Of a stretch of DNA of 64,000 nucleotides, positions 10,940 to 22,645 are shown piece by piece (position 1 is the first letter of the stretch; each line of letters begins with the position of its first letter). The position numbers were made by a program, and so were the translations under genes. The DNA is from Paragordius varius (taxonomy: Eukaryota; Nematomorpha): positions 682,001-746,000 of the forward strand of contig OZ176055.1 of NCBI GenBank assembly GCA_964247055.1, in the 5' to 3' direction. The notes beneath the pieces were generated by a model. The model searched no databases and had not been told where the DNA came from. It saw nothing but the letters and a program-made list of their open reading frames with translations.

Positions 10940-13035
10940 AACCAAATTTTAGTTATATTCTGCCATTATCCGTCCTGCACTAAACTACGGCACGGAATGT
11001 TGGCCCATGACAAAGTCCAACCTTGGTAAATTATAAAACTCAGAATCCAAAATACTCAAAACAATCCTTTTGTATATAATCCTAAACTCTATAACTTTAA
11101 TAATCAATTCGAGCCTTATAAAATCCTCAAAATCACTGCTCTTGACCCCTTTCTAAGAGCCAAAAGACTAAGATGGGCTGGTCACATCCATTGTAGACCA
11201 CCAGATAATTATATACATATAATGATGTCCTACTCCACAACTAAACCTGGCACACCCTTCAAAAGCTGGATCAGTACTATATATCAGGGGTTCTTAAACT
11301 ATGGGTCGCGACCCCATTTGGGGTCGCGTAGCAAAATTATGGGGTCGCGAGTGATAAAAATACAATTTAAAATGTTTTTTAACCTGTATAATAATTGTTA
11401 TAAAAATAACAATTATCGTATATATATATATCATCTGGTTCCGAAAAACTGTTTATAGCATTTCTCTTCCGAACGTAGCTAAATCACATGTTTTAATGAA
11501 GATTGAAGAAAAGATTGTCTTTGGGAACATCTTTTGTGAAAAAACAATTATATTTGCTCTTCTAGTTTTAATTTGTCAGTGCCCTCTGTAACAAGATTTT
11601 AGTTTTCTTTTTATTCGGTAATTAATAATCAAATATAATCTACATGTTATTTATTATTGTAATTTAGGATAAAAATAATTTTTGCCCATGGATAAATGGC
11701 TGTTAAGTAATGACGCAGATATTAGTCCAACAAATTCTTCTCAGTCAGGACAAAGTATTGGAAAAGAGACATCTAATGTGCGAAAAATAAAATATGATGA
11801 GTCTTTTCTTCAATTTGGCTTCACATTTCAAAATTGTTATGGTAATGAACAACCTCTTTGTTTGATATGCAATGAATTATTGGCTTTGGAAAGTATGAAA
11901 CCATCAAAATTAAGAAGTATTGAATCAAAGCATGTTTCGTATGTCAATAAACCCTAAAGAATATTTTGAAAGACTGTAATCTTGGTGTAATGTTAGAAAC
12001 TACGTAAAACCTCTTCAACATTTTTTATCACTGAACGATGTTGGGATTTAATGTTTGAAAGCTGAGAAAGTAACTTCACATAAATATGTGGTGTTGAATG
12101 GCAGAAGTACATTTCATGTCGGCGATTGATTGAGTAGTTTAGATCCAGAATTCATTCAAGGTATTTTTTTTGGGGAATGTAGTTTTAAGTTTGAGTCACA
12201 CGAAAGCTTAGCAAATTCCTCTTGAGTTTTAAGTGGCAGATGATCAATCCTACTTAACTAATCCAAGGCTTTTGAATCCAAATAATTTTTTTAATTATAT
12301 TTAATATAAAATATGTCAGGAAATGTATTTCTAGCGCTTTTTAGATCTACAATAGTTTTTCAATATATGTTTTACAATCAATTTTCTCAATTACAAAATT
12401 GTAACACTGGAAAACATTTCAAACCAATTTTTTCAACTCTACTTTTCCAAATGCTGATCTTTTTAATAAAACTTGCAATATCGCTTGAAGTATATATATG
12501 CATATTTTCCAGTGAAGATACAAGATGGAATCGTTTACTTCGCAAAAATATCCGATACATAGCCACAACTCATTTTGAAAAAAAGCAGCAAATTCTCATT
12601 TTTATTCAGTTAAAAATATTTCGATCTCGTCTTTCGATAACAATAATTATTTGGGTTTTAAGAGAGGGACAAAAATATATATTTTTTATAAATTTCTATA
12701 ACATCTTCTGATCTATAGTAAATTTATAATATATTATAATAATCGGAATATTTGTGCAAAGTTTAATTTATGATTTTTTATGTTACAAAACGAATTCTAA
12801 ATTTATACATTTTCATATGCATATTGTTTCTTAATAAATATATCATCAAAAAATATTAATTTATTTTTCTTTTATATTTATTGGGGTCGCCAAGAAATTT
12901 GCGATCATAAATGGGGTCGCGACTCACAAAAGTTTAAGAAGCCCTGCTATATATGATGATCTGAGGCCAAACTAAAAATAGAAGATGCGGAATAGAAACA
13001 ATTGAAAAACAGCAAAAAAAATCTCAAATTAGTTA
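10940..13035 (+). mobile_element. LINE 3'-region fragment, split by a hAT insertion
   Basis: Frames on the + strand give RPALNYGTECWPMTKSN, then LRAKRLRWAGHIHCRPPDN and KPGTPFKSWISTIY, the typical C-terminal end of a non-LTR reverse transcriptase. Sequence resumes as YDDLRPN after 12954, on the far side of the hAT element. Frames are broken, so this is a dead 5'-truncated copy. The exact clade (CR1, Jockey, RTE or other) cannot be told. Confidence 0.75.
11285..12946 (+). mobile_element. hAT (Charlie-like) DNA transposon, decayed
   Basis: Terminal repeats CAGGGGTTCTTAAACTATGG and, at the far end, AAAAGTTTAAGAAGCCCTG are complementary with few mismatches, with GGGTCGCGA blocks inside each end. 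The element is bounded by a perfect 8-bp target duplication CTATATAT (11277-11284 and 12947-12954), diagnostic of hAT. Inside, an ATG at 11688 opens a frame of about 90 codons reading MDKWLLSNDADIS, then CLICNELLALESMKPSKL. This is the BED zinc-finger start of a ZBED5-like transposase; the first zinc-binding His of the usual RHLETKH is lost (SIESKH). The rest of the transposase is not recognisable, so the copy is inactive. Confidence 0.92.
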
Positions 13036-13795
13036 CCTTCAACTCTGAAGATACACAGCTTTGATGATTTATATTTTTGCGTTTTCTCCCCATAATTTAA
13101 ATTTTTACTGTATTTTAAGTATAAATATATGCAAATGCGTCTGACAGCTATAGAAATTTTAGCCGTATTATGACCCTGAGACAAGAAAATTTTTTTGGTG
13201 AGTACCACTACCCTATAGCAGTCCTCTTTGATATTTTGCATAGGAAAAAATTAAAGGATTTCATCTTTCAAGTATATCGTTGCGTAGCGTTAATATTGCT
13301 TAATTTACATTCATTTGTGTATACAATCATAATAATATACAGGAAAATAAAATTTTCAGACCTAATAAAAACCTAAAAACTTTTTTCCACTATACATTTG
13401 TTACCTCGATTTTTTTCTTACGAACCATCTTATTCCAAATTTAAATAATAAAATAAATTGTACTTTTCATCTGTCTCAAAACGGTAACTCACATTTAAAA
13501 AAATCGAGTTTTTAAAATATCATTTGGAAAAAATATTTGTCTTTTGTAGTGTTTACATATTGCCTGTATGTTTCAATTCTTGTATAATATATATATTTAT
13601 ATCTAGGAAAAAATATTATTTTAATTTACTAAAAGTTTAAGAAAATAAGAAAATATTATTTAATGTGGTGCAAACTTAAGCGACTGATATATTTTTTTAT
13701 AATGGCTACAATATTTTTTAAAACTGAATCTTTCTATATTTATGTTGGATAAAAAAAATTGGTATGGGCATAATGCTTTATTTTAAAAAATTATA

Positions 13796-14689
13796 TTAAC
13801 ACTTCGATTCAAATTGGGGTATCTAAATACCCCAGACTAAATTTGAGTTAAGAATTTTAAAAAACTACTAAAGGAAACGGTCCCAATTTAAATTTATGCT
13901 TCTATCCTAATAAAAATTATATAAATATATCATTTACAGTTCAAATTTACCCTTAAACAATTCAAATTCACCCTTAAACAATTCAAATTCACCCTCGTAC
14001 AATTCAAATTCACCCTAAAAATAAATTATGTGTTTTCGAACTAATATAACTCATTATTAATATATAATAAATCTTTATGGCATAATTAATTATTTTTTTC
14101 AATATTATTTTAATTTAAAACAAAATTTTATTTTTTAAAAATATATTAAAATATAGGTAATTTTTAATCTTAAAAACATGTTATATATTTGAGGGATTTG
14201 AATTGTTTAAGGGTGAATTTGAACTGTAAATGGTATATGACAAAATATCTAAATAAAATTTTATTTTGAATAAAAAGTTCCATGTCAAACTACTTCGACG
14301 CCATTTTTATTTTATAAAATTTTTGCAAAATATCGTCTTCATTTAGTTTTAAGGTTAAAATTAAAGCAAATTTCTTATTTAAATTACACCTAACATTAAT
14401 AGAAAAAAGTGGTTTATTTTGTATTTTTTTCAATTTTTCAATTGCAGACATGCCACGTTGACTAAATTTTTTACTCTTCGGTTTTAGCTTAAAATAACTA
14501 ATATTAAGTATTTTGAATAAAATTTTTTATATATTTCGGTTTATTTGTGTTATAAAAGTGCAAAATTTTGCCATGGTTTCGATTCCTTCCATATTTTTTA
14601 AAGAATTAAATTTTCCACAAGCATGGGGTATTTAACTACCCCAATTTGAATCGAAGGACTAAAATAAATGTGTTGTATCCAAGTGTTAA
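13796..14689. mobile_element. piggyBac-like MITE family C, copy 1, with family A copy 3 inside
   Basis: Flanked by TTAA on both sides, with ends CACTTCGATTCAAATTGGGG and its counterpart reading to AAGTGTTAA. GGGGTATCTAAATACCCC and GGGGTATTTAACTACCCC palindromes lie near each end. The right end has about 35 extra bases (GGACTAAAATAAATGTGTTG) between palindrome and tip. Confidence 0.8.
13928..14235. mobile_element. MITE family A, copy 3, nested in family C copy 1
   Basis: Four iterons in the left arm and two in the right; ends TATCATTTACAG ... CTGTAAATGGTA. Confidence 0.85.
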
Positions 14690-15084
14690 ACTATGAAAAA
14701 CAAAGGAATATTTTTATAGAATTTAAATAGTTAGATGTGGGCTCCAGAAGTCCCGATATTTTTTGCCCTTCTAAAATGGGCTGGTTTTTATTGAATAAAG
14801 CAAAAATTTCGATATTTAGCGATAATTTTTTTAATATATGCTAGATTGTGGTATCAAAAAAACATATTAACAAAAAAACGCATATGTTCAAAAACTTAAT
14901 TGTTAAAAAAATAAACCATACTTCATGCTATATTGAGGCATAAAACGGCCAGAGAGCGCTTTAAGATATAAAACATTTATATATAATTTAATAATACTGA
15001 ATATTCTATCAGGAAAAGTATTTTTTTATTATTTGTTCGTCTTATAATTTATAAATATAAATTGTTTTTACAAAAATTCCATGT

Positions 15085-15656
15085 TTAACACTTCGAATCG
15101 AGGTATCTAAATACTCGAAACTAATATTGAGTTAAAATTTTTAAAAAATTACTGGAGGAAACGGTATTAATTTAAATTTATGCTTTTATCCTAATAAAAA
15201 TTATATAAATATGACAAAATATCTAAGTATAATTTTATTTTGAATAAAAAGTTCCATGTCAAACTACTTCGAAGCCATTTTTATTTTATAAAATTTTTGC
15301 CAAATATTGTCTTCATTAAATTTTAAGGTTTAAATTAAAGCTAATTTTTTATTTAAATTACATCTAACAATGATAAAAAATGTGGTTTATCTTGTAATTT
15401 TTTCAATTTTTTAATTGCAGACATGCCACGTTGACTAATTTTTTTTTCTTCGGTTTTAGCTTAAAATAACTAATATTAAGTATTTTGAATAAATTTTTAT
15501 ATATTTCGGTTTATTTGTGTTATAAAAGTGCAAAATTTTGCCATGGTTTCGATTCCTTCTATATTTAGAGAATTTATTTTTAAACAGTCCTGGGGTATTT
15601 ACCTACCCAAATTTTAATCGAAGGACTAAAATGAATATGCTGTATCCAAGTGTTAA
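15085..15656. mobile_element. piggyBac-like MITE family C, copy 2
   Basis: TTAACACTTCGAATC start and TATCCAAGTGTTAA end, colinear with copy 1 without the nested element. Shares the internal phrase GCAGACATGCCACGTTGAC. Confidence 0.85.
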
Positions 15657-15682
15657 AAGCCAACGAACATTAAATTAAAATT

Positions 15683-15973
15683 CTAAGGCAGCTCCCACAC
15701 AAATGTCGGGCGCCGTACATTAACTAAAACGGCGGGCCGCATTCAAAGAAATCATATAGGCATTCATATATATTTAATTTTTTAATTATAAGACTGTAAA
15801 ATGCAAACAAATATAACAATGTTTTCTAGTTTTCCGAATACACAAAATTAAAAAAATGTTGATTTTACTAAGATTTTATAAGCTTTTTTTCATAAATTAT
15901 TGACATCCTGATTTTTTGCGAGCCATAATTAAAGTCTTGAAGGGCCGCATGTTGATATTCCCTTCTCTAAGGT
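15683..15973. mobile_element. probable hAT-type MITE with GGCCCG motifs
   Basis: Isolated GC-rich ends (GCGCCGTACATTAAC, GCGGGCCGCATTC on the left; GAGGGCCGCATGTTG-like sequence on the right) around an AT-rich core match similar pieces at 51196-51515 and 62628-62942. Exact ends and target duplication are not clear. Confidence 0.45.
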
Positions 15974-16057
15974 GATAATAACAATTAGCATCGTTGAATA
16001 TATATCTTAAAAAATTTTGTATACCGTTACTAATAGCAATATTCAGCATCAACGAGT

Positions 16058-16234
16058 TACAGTAGCGTATTGAGTAAAAGATTGTTAGTGCAAAATAGAA
16101 TAAAAAATGTTTTTTTTAAAAAAAACAATCCTAGTTGTAAATACACATATGTATAATGTCCCCTTGTTTTTTTAAAAAAAACAATTTTTTATTGTATTAT
16201 AGACTAATATTGTTTTACTCCATACGCTATTGTA
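16058..16234. mobile_element. hairpin MITE family E, copy 1
   Basis: TACAGTAGCGTATTGAGTAA at the left is complementary to ACTCCATACGCTATTGTA at the right. The whole element folds back on itself around TACACATATGTATA. TA target. Confidence 0.8.
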
Positions 16235-16967
16235 TATGAAAAAAGTGTATGTCTTAAAGCGTTTTTATATCGTTTACATCGTGTTTCAAAATAATTTGAA
16301 ATATCCTTTAATAAAATTTTGATAAAATATAAATTGTCGAAAAAAAAATGTATTTTTTAAAAAATATTTTTAGTCAGTATCAAAATTCAGCTTATATTTG
16401 AAATTTCTATCATGCAATCCCGGCATTTTTGTGTTTATTTTATAAAATTAGCTCATTTTATAGCAAAATAATTGTGACTTTCGGAACGCACATTTAAAAT
16501 TATTAATTTTCAAGAATATTGTGCCCTTTATAACTAGCGTTCAATATATTTTAGTGTTTTTTGGGCTGAAGCATTTAGCTTTTCCATTGAAAAACCTATA
16601 AAAATATGCCTAATTTTGCCATTTACTAATATGGGGTCGGCGGTTACCAAAAGTTTAAATATCTTTGTCGTATCTGCCAAAACTCAAAGCACCATTATAA
16701 TCTGCATTTTCTCATTAGAATATAAATATATTTATATATGCAGGATAGTTTTTGTAGGCCATGTGTTATCAAAAACCTAATTTTAATTTTTAATAATTAG
16801 TTGATAATTGGGTTTATTTGTGCTTACTACGCTCCTTGATGGAAAGATTTGTTTTCGATACAAATTCAAATTGGATGTTTTCATTTATGGTTCTAATTTT
16901 ATAAAATTTATTTTTTTAGTCAGTTATTTATTATACACCTATGTCTGAATAAATTTTATTGAAATAA

Positions 16968-19900
16968 ATGATTGTTGGTGATTTGAGTGTTGATGATGGA
17001 AGAGAAATACAAAAAAGCTCTGTAATATATACCTTTATATTTTACAGATTGATAATATCAATAATAATAGTTTACTCTGCATTACTAATGAGGATTATTT
17101 ACATGAATTACTGAAAAATCCCAAGGACCGATGTTTGTTGCTTAGGATTGAGGCTGAACTTTTGAGTTTCATGAACATTGAGTAAATTTTATCCCCTCTA
17201 TAATTCACATAATAGGCTTCAAGTTCTGAAGTTTCCGGAAATGACATCTTACAACAGGATGTTAGTCCATAGAGTTGCCGATTATTTCGCATTAGATCAT
17301 AATGTAGATTTAATTGGCAATTCCGTGTTAGTTAGCAAAACGGAACGATCCAAAATTCCTAAGTTGAGTTTGCAAGATAAAATTAATTTGTTTGGTCAAA
17401 CGACTGCAGATGTTTGTGAAATTGGGAAGTTTCAAATCTTGAAGCGTGAACCAGCTATCGTAACACAAACACAGGTATAAATCCCTTTTATGATTGATTT
17501 ATAATCATTTTTCTTCATAAGGAAAACTATATTTTTTTACATTTTTTGGCTTGCAAAATAAGAATTACAAAGATGAATTAATACATTAAATATCCTAATA
17601 AATCAGTTTTTTAAAAAATTTAGTATTCACAATTTATACTATACAGAAAGTAGTGGATAATCAAATCGAAATGACATTGGCTGACAGGGAAAAAGAGTAT
17701 CAATTAGCCAGGGCTCGCATATTTGATGGGTTAGACCAAATGAAATTGTCTGAAAAAATAAGTAGTACAAATCTAAACACAAGGTAAGCTTGTCTTTATA
17801 TTTAACTTTTAGTGAAACCGCCAACATATCAAGTAGCACTTATGAATTTAATACGGTTAGTATAGTTTCTATATTTATCATTTTGATCAATGTAGTACAC
17901 TAAAAATTAGGTCTTAAAAACATGGAGATAAATATATTTAAAAAAAAACAACCGCACTTTTCTAGAGTTTGATTTTCCTATCCAAAATAATAAATTCCAA
18001 ATGAATATATAAGTTATTTATTTCATACTCTGCAATTCATTTAAGTCAAATTGAAAAAAGTACAGAATGGGAAATTTATATTATATTTTGAGTTTTTTCT
18101 GTAAATCTCGATTTTTAATGTATATTTCTATACTACATTAAAGGTTTCCTCAATATTTTCCAATTATTTGGCGACCAATTTGTGTGAATTAACCTCTTTG
18201 AATCAAAATTCAACAAACACGTCAGAACTTGTGACAAACACTAATGTTAATTTGGAACCATTAAATAAAATTACTAATACAGAAAATGGCCAGTTTTCAT
18301 GCAATTTGCAGTCATCAACTAACATTGATAATATTAATTTTATAAGTTCAACAAACTATACTTTAACCGATTTTCCCCCAAATTATTGTACTACCTTAAA
18401 TAATCCTAATTTAATTAATATCAATGTCAGTAAAAATTTGATCGTACAATCAATGCCCAGCAGCACATATAATATGAATTTCAATTTAAACAATAGCACA
18501 GTTTACTCCAATAATTATAATAATGTTTTAAATATTCCGATAAAACATCAAACACTTCCTTTCATATTACCACCATTTCCTCCTATAATTACTTCAACAA
18601 GTATGTTAAAAATTTTAGATTGCATTACAGTAAAAACTGAAATTATACGGACAAAACGTAAAAATATAAAAATAAATATTTTTTTCTTAAAGACAACCAT
18701 ATCTTTTTAAAGCTTGATTTTTCATATATAAATGATTTGTTTATATTAAAATATCTATTTGATTGTGTTACCAATATACATGTCTATATTATACTTCGTT
18801 GTATTAAATAATTAGTTTTATTGAAAAAAAAATCAAGATTTAAAAAGTATATTTGTCTTTTAGTAAAAAATATTTATCTTTATATTTTTACGTTTTGTCC
18901 GTATAATTTCAAGTTTTACTATAATATAAGGTTTTTTATGTTATAAAAACGAATGTTTTTCAATTGATTAAATAATTCTATTTATTAATTTACTCAAAAT
19001 TTTAATTGAAGTAAAAAATTATTATTGAAAGTTTAGTTAGATATATAGGCAGTTAAATTGCAGTTTATATCCTACCAAAGAAATATAATTAGTTTTTTTA
19101 ATCTGTATCAACATTTTTAGCTTACTACTTCAATTTTTGTGGTTAAATTTATACCATGAATTAAAATATTGGTAAATCATGTATTTTGCGATTGTAATTA
19201 AATGTGTTTTTTATAGGATAAATTATGGTTTAAAAAAGTACGCTTGTCTTTTGGAAAAAAATTGTCTTTATATAATTACATTTTGTCCGTATAATTTCAA
19301 TTTTTACTGTATTAAATTATTACATTTTAGCATCTCTAACTACAACATCAACACCATCACAGTTATTGAACAACGCAGTCAATTGTGCACAAATACCTCC
19401 TATATTACCGCCTGTAATGCCTCCTTGTTTACCTATGGCTGCTGCCTTTTCTTATCCTCTCCAAAAAAATACTATTAATATGGGAATGAATTTTATGAAT
19501 AATAATAATAATAATTTTAGCAGTAATGGCATTTTGAAGAGCAACACCAATAATAATATTATAAATTATAGCATGATTATTCCACATCCCCCCACTAACA
19601 ATGCACCAATCTTTGTTTCTAAACCATCATTAACCCTAAGTGCAAATAATCGAATATCATTAAATCATCCGCCTGTGGTATTGCATAATATGCCAACAAA
19701 CACTTATCAGAAGGGTGGGTAGAAGAATATTCATTTAAAATATAATTAAGATTTATATTTTAGTACAAATATACCATTTACAGTTTAAACCCACCCTTGA
19801 ACCATTCAAATTCGTCCTAAAATGAAATTTTGTTTAAAATTTTTATAATATCGAAAAAATTTAGAAACTATGCCATAATTATATAATTTACATTAATGAT

Positions 19901-20309
19901 AAGTTGTATTAGCCCGAAAACACAATTTATTTTTAGGGTGAATTTGAATTGTAAATGGTATAGTATACTTTATTTAGCATTCAATAAAAAAATAGCAAAT
20001 ATCGATAAGAAAAATCCGCTCTCGCGAGACCCAATTTTTTTGAATTGAGATTTAACAAAGAATCTTTTTTTTTCGGGATCATCAATACACTGATTTTAAC
20101 CTTTTGGTGGTAAAAATAGTTTCCCGCAATATCTCTATTATGGTAAACTATGATATTGATATGAATACAACTTTTTTAAAAGTCTCTAAGCCCAAAAACA
20201 AAAGCATTACAAATTAATGGATCCCAGTCAAAGATTTTGAAAAAAGAAGCTATAAAATATATCTGGACTTTTTTGACAAGGTTAAAAAATAATAACTGGT
20301 TTGAGGGCT

Positions 20310-20341
<32 letters not shown>

Positions 20342-21214
20342 ACGGTCGCACAACCAAAAATCTTTTCAGTTCACAAATTAAATACAAATAAGATCTAACA
20401 TAGATTCCCTTTATATATATTTATCTATTATAAATAATTATTCCACACACACACATTTTATTTAGTTTACAACAACAGCACCCTAACTAACAACGCAAAT
20501 TACATCGTCAATCCTGTAGGAGAAGGACAATTACAAAGTCACAATATGCCATTAACACATATAAGAGTACCTCCACCACCCCCCATTCCTCTCATGAACC
20601 ATCTACCAATACCTAATCATTTCCCTGTTCAGAAATTAACCAATAACGATTATTTCATAAAGAACAGCAGTTCTTCTATATCTCAACAACATCAACAGCT
20701 ATTGTATAATCGTCCACCTGTTCCCTTGTTAATAAGTCAAGGTTCGAGAGGGGGGCCTGTTGGTTTACCTTCATTTATTCCATTTCAACCCCATGTATTA
20801 TTAGCTGGTTCAGTTTTACCAAATAGCAATACCAATAATAATATGTTGAATGCTTCAAAACCTTTACCCTTGAACGACCACCTACAACGTCAACCGCGTA
20901 AAAAGACCACCGTTCAAAATAATAAAAGCTTTCAAGCAAACAATGCTTTGCAAAACACAAATAGCAATAGCAAGATTAGTAGTGGCGTTTTAAAGGTTGA
21001 ACATCCACTCACGCATAACATTATAACGATAAAAGTTGATTCAACGAGCAAAAATGGAAATCCTACGAACAATAAGAGCACAGCCATGAATGCAAAGACT
21101 AATCAACAACGACAGCATCATAATAATAATGCCAAGAAAATGGTCAACAATAATAAATCAATGGCTGCTGCTCCTCCTAAGGCGGGCAAAAATCAAAAAC
21201 AAAAAAATACTTAA
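16968..21214 (+). CDS. R3H and SUZ domain RNA-binding protein (R3HDM/encore-like), eight exons
   Basis: Family members bind single-stranded nucleic acids through the R3H domain. Coding exons: 16968-17021, 17048-17181, 17216-17474, 17647-17783, 17813-17855, 18144-18600, 19331-19714, 20466-21214; 2217 nt, about 738 aa with consistent phases. The ATG at 16968 is directly preceded by an in-frame TAA. The R3H domain runs through NPKDRCLLLRIEAELLSF and KFPEMTSYNRMLVHRVADYF, with the signature R77-x3-H81. A SUZ motif follows at about 158-175 (LADREKEYQLARARIF). The remaining ~550 residues are Asn/Ser/Thr- and Pro-rich (PPPPPIPLMNHLPIP; NNNNN runs) and end GKNQKQKNT. Three introns are 26, 34 and 29 nt; reading through each would hit a stop or shift the frame. 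Two longer introns carry MITEs. Could equally be called R3HDM1 or R3HDM2; I do not choose. Confidence 0.92.
18626..18923. mobile_element. MITE family B, copy 3 (R3HDM intron)
   Basis: TACAGTAAAAACTGAAATTA start, GTCCGTATAATTTCAAG and TTTTACTATA end. It begins only 26 bp after the 5' splice site at 18601. Confidence 0.85.
19009..19311. mobile_element. MITE family B, copy 4 (same R3HDM intron)
   Basis: The right arm (GTCTTTATATAATTACAT, GTCCGTATAATTTC, TTTTTACTGTA) is clear and ends 20 bp before the acceptor of the next exon; the left arm is decayed. Confidence 0.65.
19772..19960. mobile_element. MITE family A, copy 4 (R3HDM intron)
   Basis: Shortest full A copy (189 bp): two iterons left, one right, ends TACCATTTACAGTTTAAA and TTGTAAATGGTA. 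The core is in the opposite orientation to copy 1. Confidence 0.85.
20311..20338. repeat. (TA)n microsatellite
   Basis: An uninterrupted AT dinucleotide run in the last R3HDM intron. Confidence 0.85.
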
Positions 21215-22022
21215 ACAACATACTTTGTGTTTCCTTTAAGGGTAACATTTTTGATTTTTTGAATCATTCTTTTTATATAATTTTTAGTTTCCGCATATAT
21301 TTACAATTAATAATTAGATATAATTGAATGGGTTACAATATAAATTTCCATTTTGCAACTCCTAAACAATAAGTCTAAAGTAATTTTTTAAAAAAAATGG
21401 CTTTTTTAGTTTTAACACGTTTGTTTGTAAAATGTTAAATTTTACATAATATCTTGTTTGCTAAGATTTAAAATAAGTATTATTTAAAATTGATGGTTAT
21501 TTTTATTTATTAGATTAGATAATTCATGCTATTCAAGATTCTCATGATCAAAATGAAGTTGGAAAGAAAGAAAACTATTGAAAAAAATGCACATTATTTT
21601 AAACATATACAATATATATATATATCTGTAGTTTTTTTTTGGTGTGACTAATTAATTATTTCATATTTTTCATCATTATTATTAACAATTATTGTTTTTT
21701 TGATATAATTTCATCTAAATTTAATTATAATTTGGCAAATATATATAAATTTTATGATTACATGATATAACATTTATTATTTCGGAATAAATATACTTTG
21801 ATTATAGACACATACATGAGTTTATATATATGTGCTTTGATGAATTATATAATTACTTAGATCATTTGTTTTATAATATAATTCCAAAATATTAACCCCC
21901 AATAAATTCAAAATAAAATGCAAACCAATCTAATATATTGTATTGTATGATTTGAGTTTCAATTTCAAAGGCTATAATATCGATAAAATTTTCAAAGCTG
22001 TGTTTAACACACATTTGTAGGT
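21215..22022. other. R3HDM 3' flank, AT-rich
   Basis: No gene seen. AATAAA near 21785 and 21900 are candidate polyadenylation signals for the R3HDM-like gene. The gene meets FAM50A tail to tail here. Confidence 0.4.
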
Positions 22023-22630
22023 ATAATAAAAATTGCAAGAATTATACGGGGACATAACGTAAAAATAAAAAGACAAATAATGTTTTTTAAAAGACAACCT
22101 CATTCTTTTTCAATCTTGATTTTTTTTTTGAATATAACTCATTGTTTTAAACTGCAAATTATGAAATTGATATGTATATTGGTAAAAAAACCAATTATAT
22201 ATATTACAAAAGTAGTTATATAATTTATATGAAAAAAATTATGGTAGTGTAATTAAAAAAAATTTATTTGCCATTATATTTTTACGTTTTGTCCGTATAC
22301 AATTTCACGTTCACATTCACCCTTGAACAATTCAAATTCACCCTCAAATAAAATATATGTTTTTAAGATTTAAAATTACCAATATTTTTATATATTTTTA
22401 AAAAATAAAAATTTTGTTTTAAATTAAAATAATACTGAAAAAATAATAAACGATAACATAAACATATATTTCATATTAATAAAGAGTTATATTAGTTCGA
22501 AAATACATAATTTATTTTTAGGGTGAATTTGGATTGTTCAAAGGTGAATTTGAATTGTTCAAGGGTGAATATGAATTGTTCAAGGGTGAATTTAAACTGT
22601 AAATGGTATACAATTTCACGTTTTACTGTA
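22023..22630. mobile_element. MITE family B, copy 5, invaded by family A copy 5
   Basis: The left arm ATAAAAATTGCAAGAATTAT matches family B. The right tip TTTTACTGTA ends at 22630, only 15 bp past the FAM50A stop codon. The interior is interrupted near its right end by A5. Confidence 0.75.
22297..22608. mobile_element. MITE family A, copy 5, with an altered left end
   Basis: The right end is standard (CTGTAAATGGTA, four iterons). The left end reads TACAATTTCACGTTCAC rather than TACCATTTACAGTTC, and matches the sequence just right of the element. Confidence 0.75.
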
Positions 22631-22645
22631 TAAAACAAAAAAAAA

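Noticed and set aside
12313-12711. 132-codon frame inside the hAT element
   Set aside because: Low-complexity Phe/Ile-rich translation with no resemblance to hAT transposase; treated as decay of the element.
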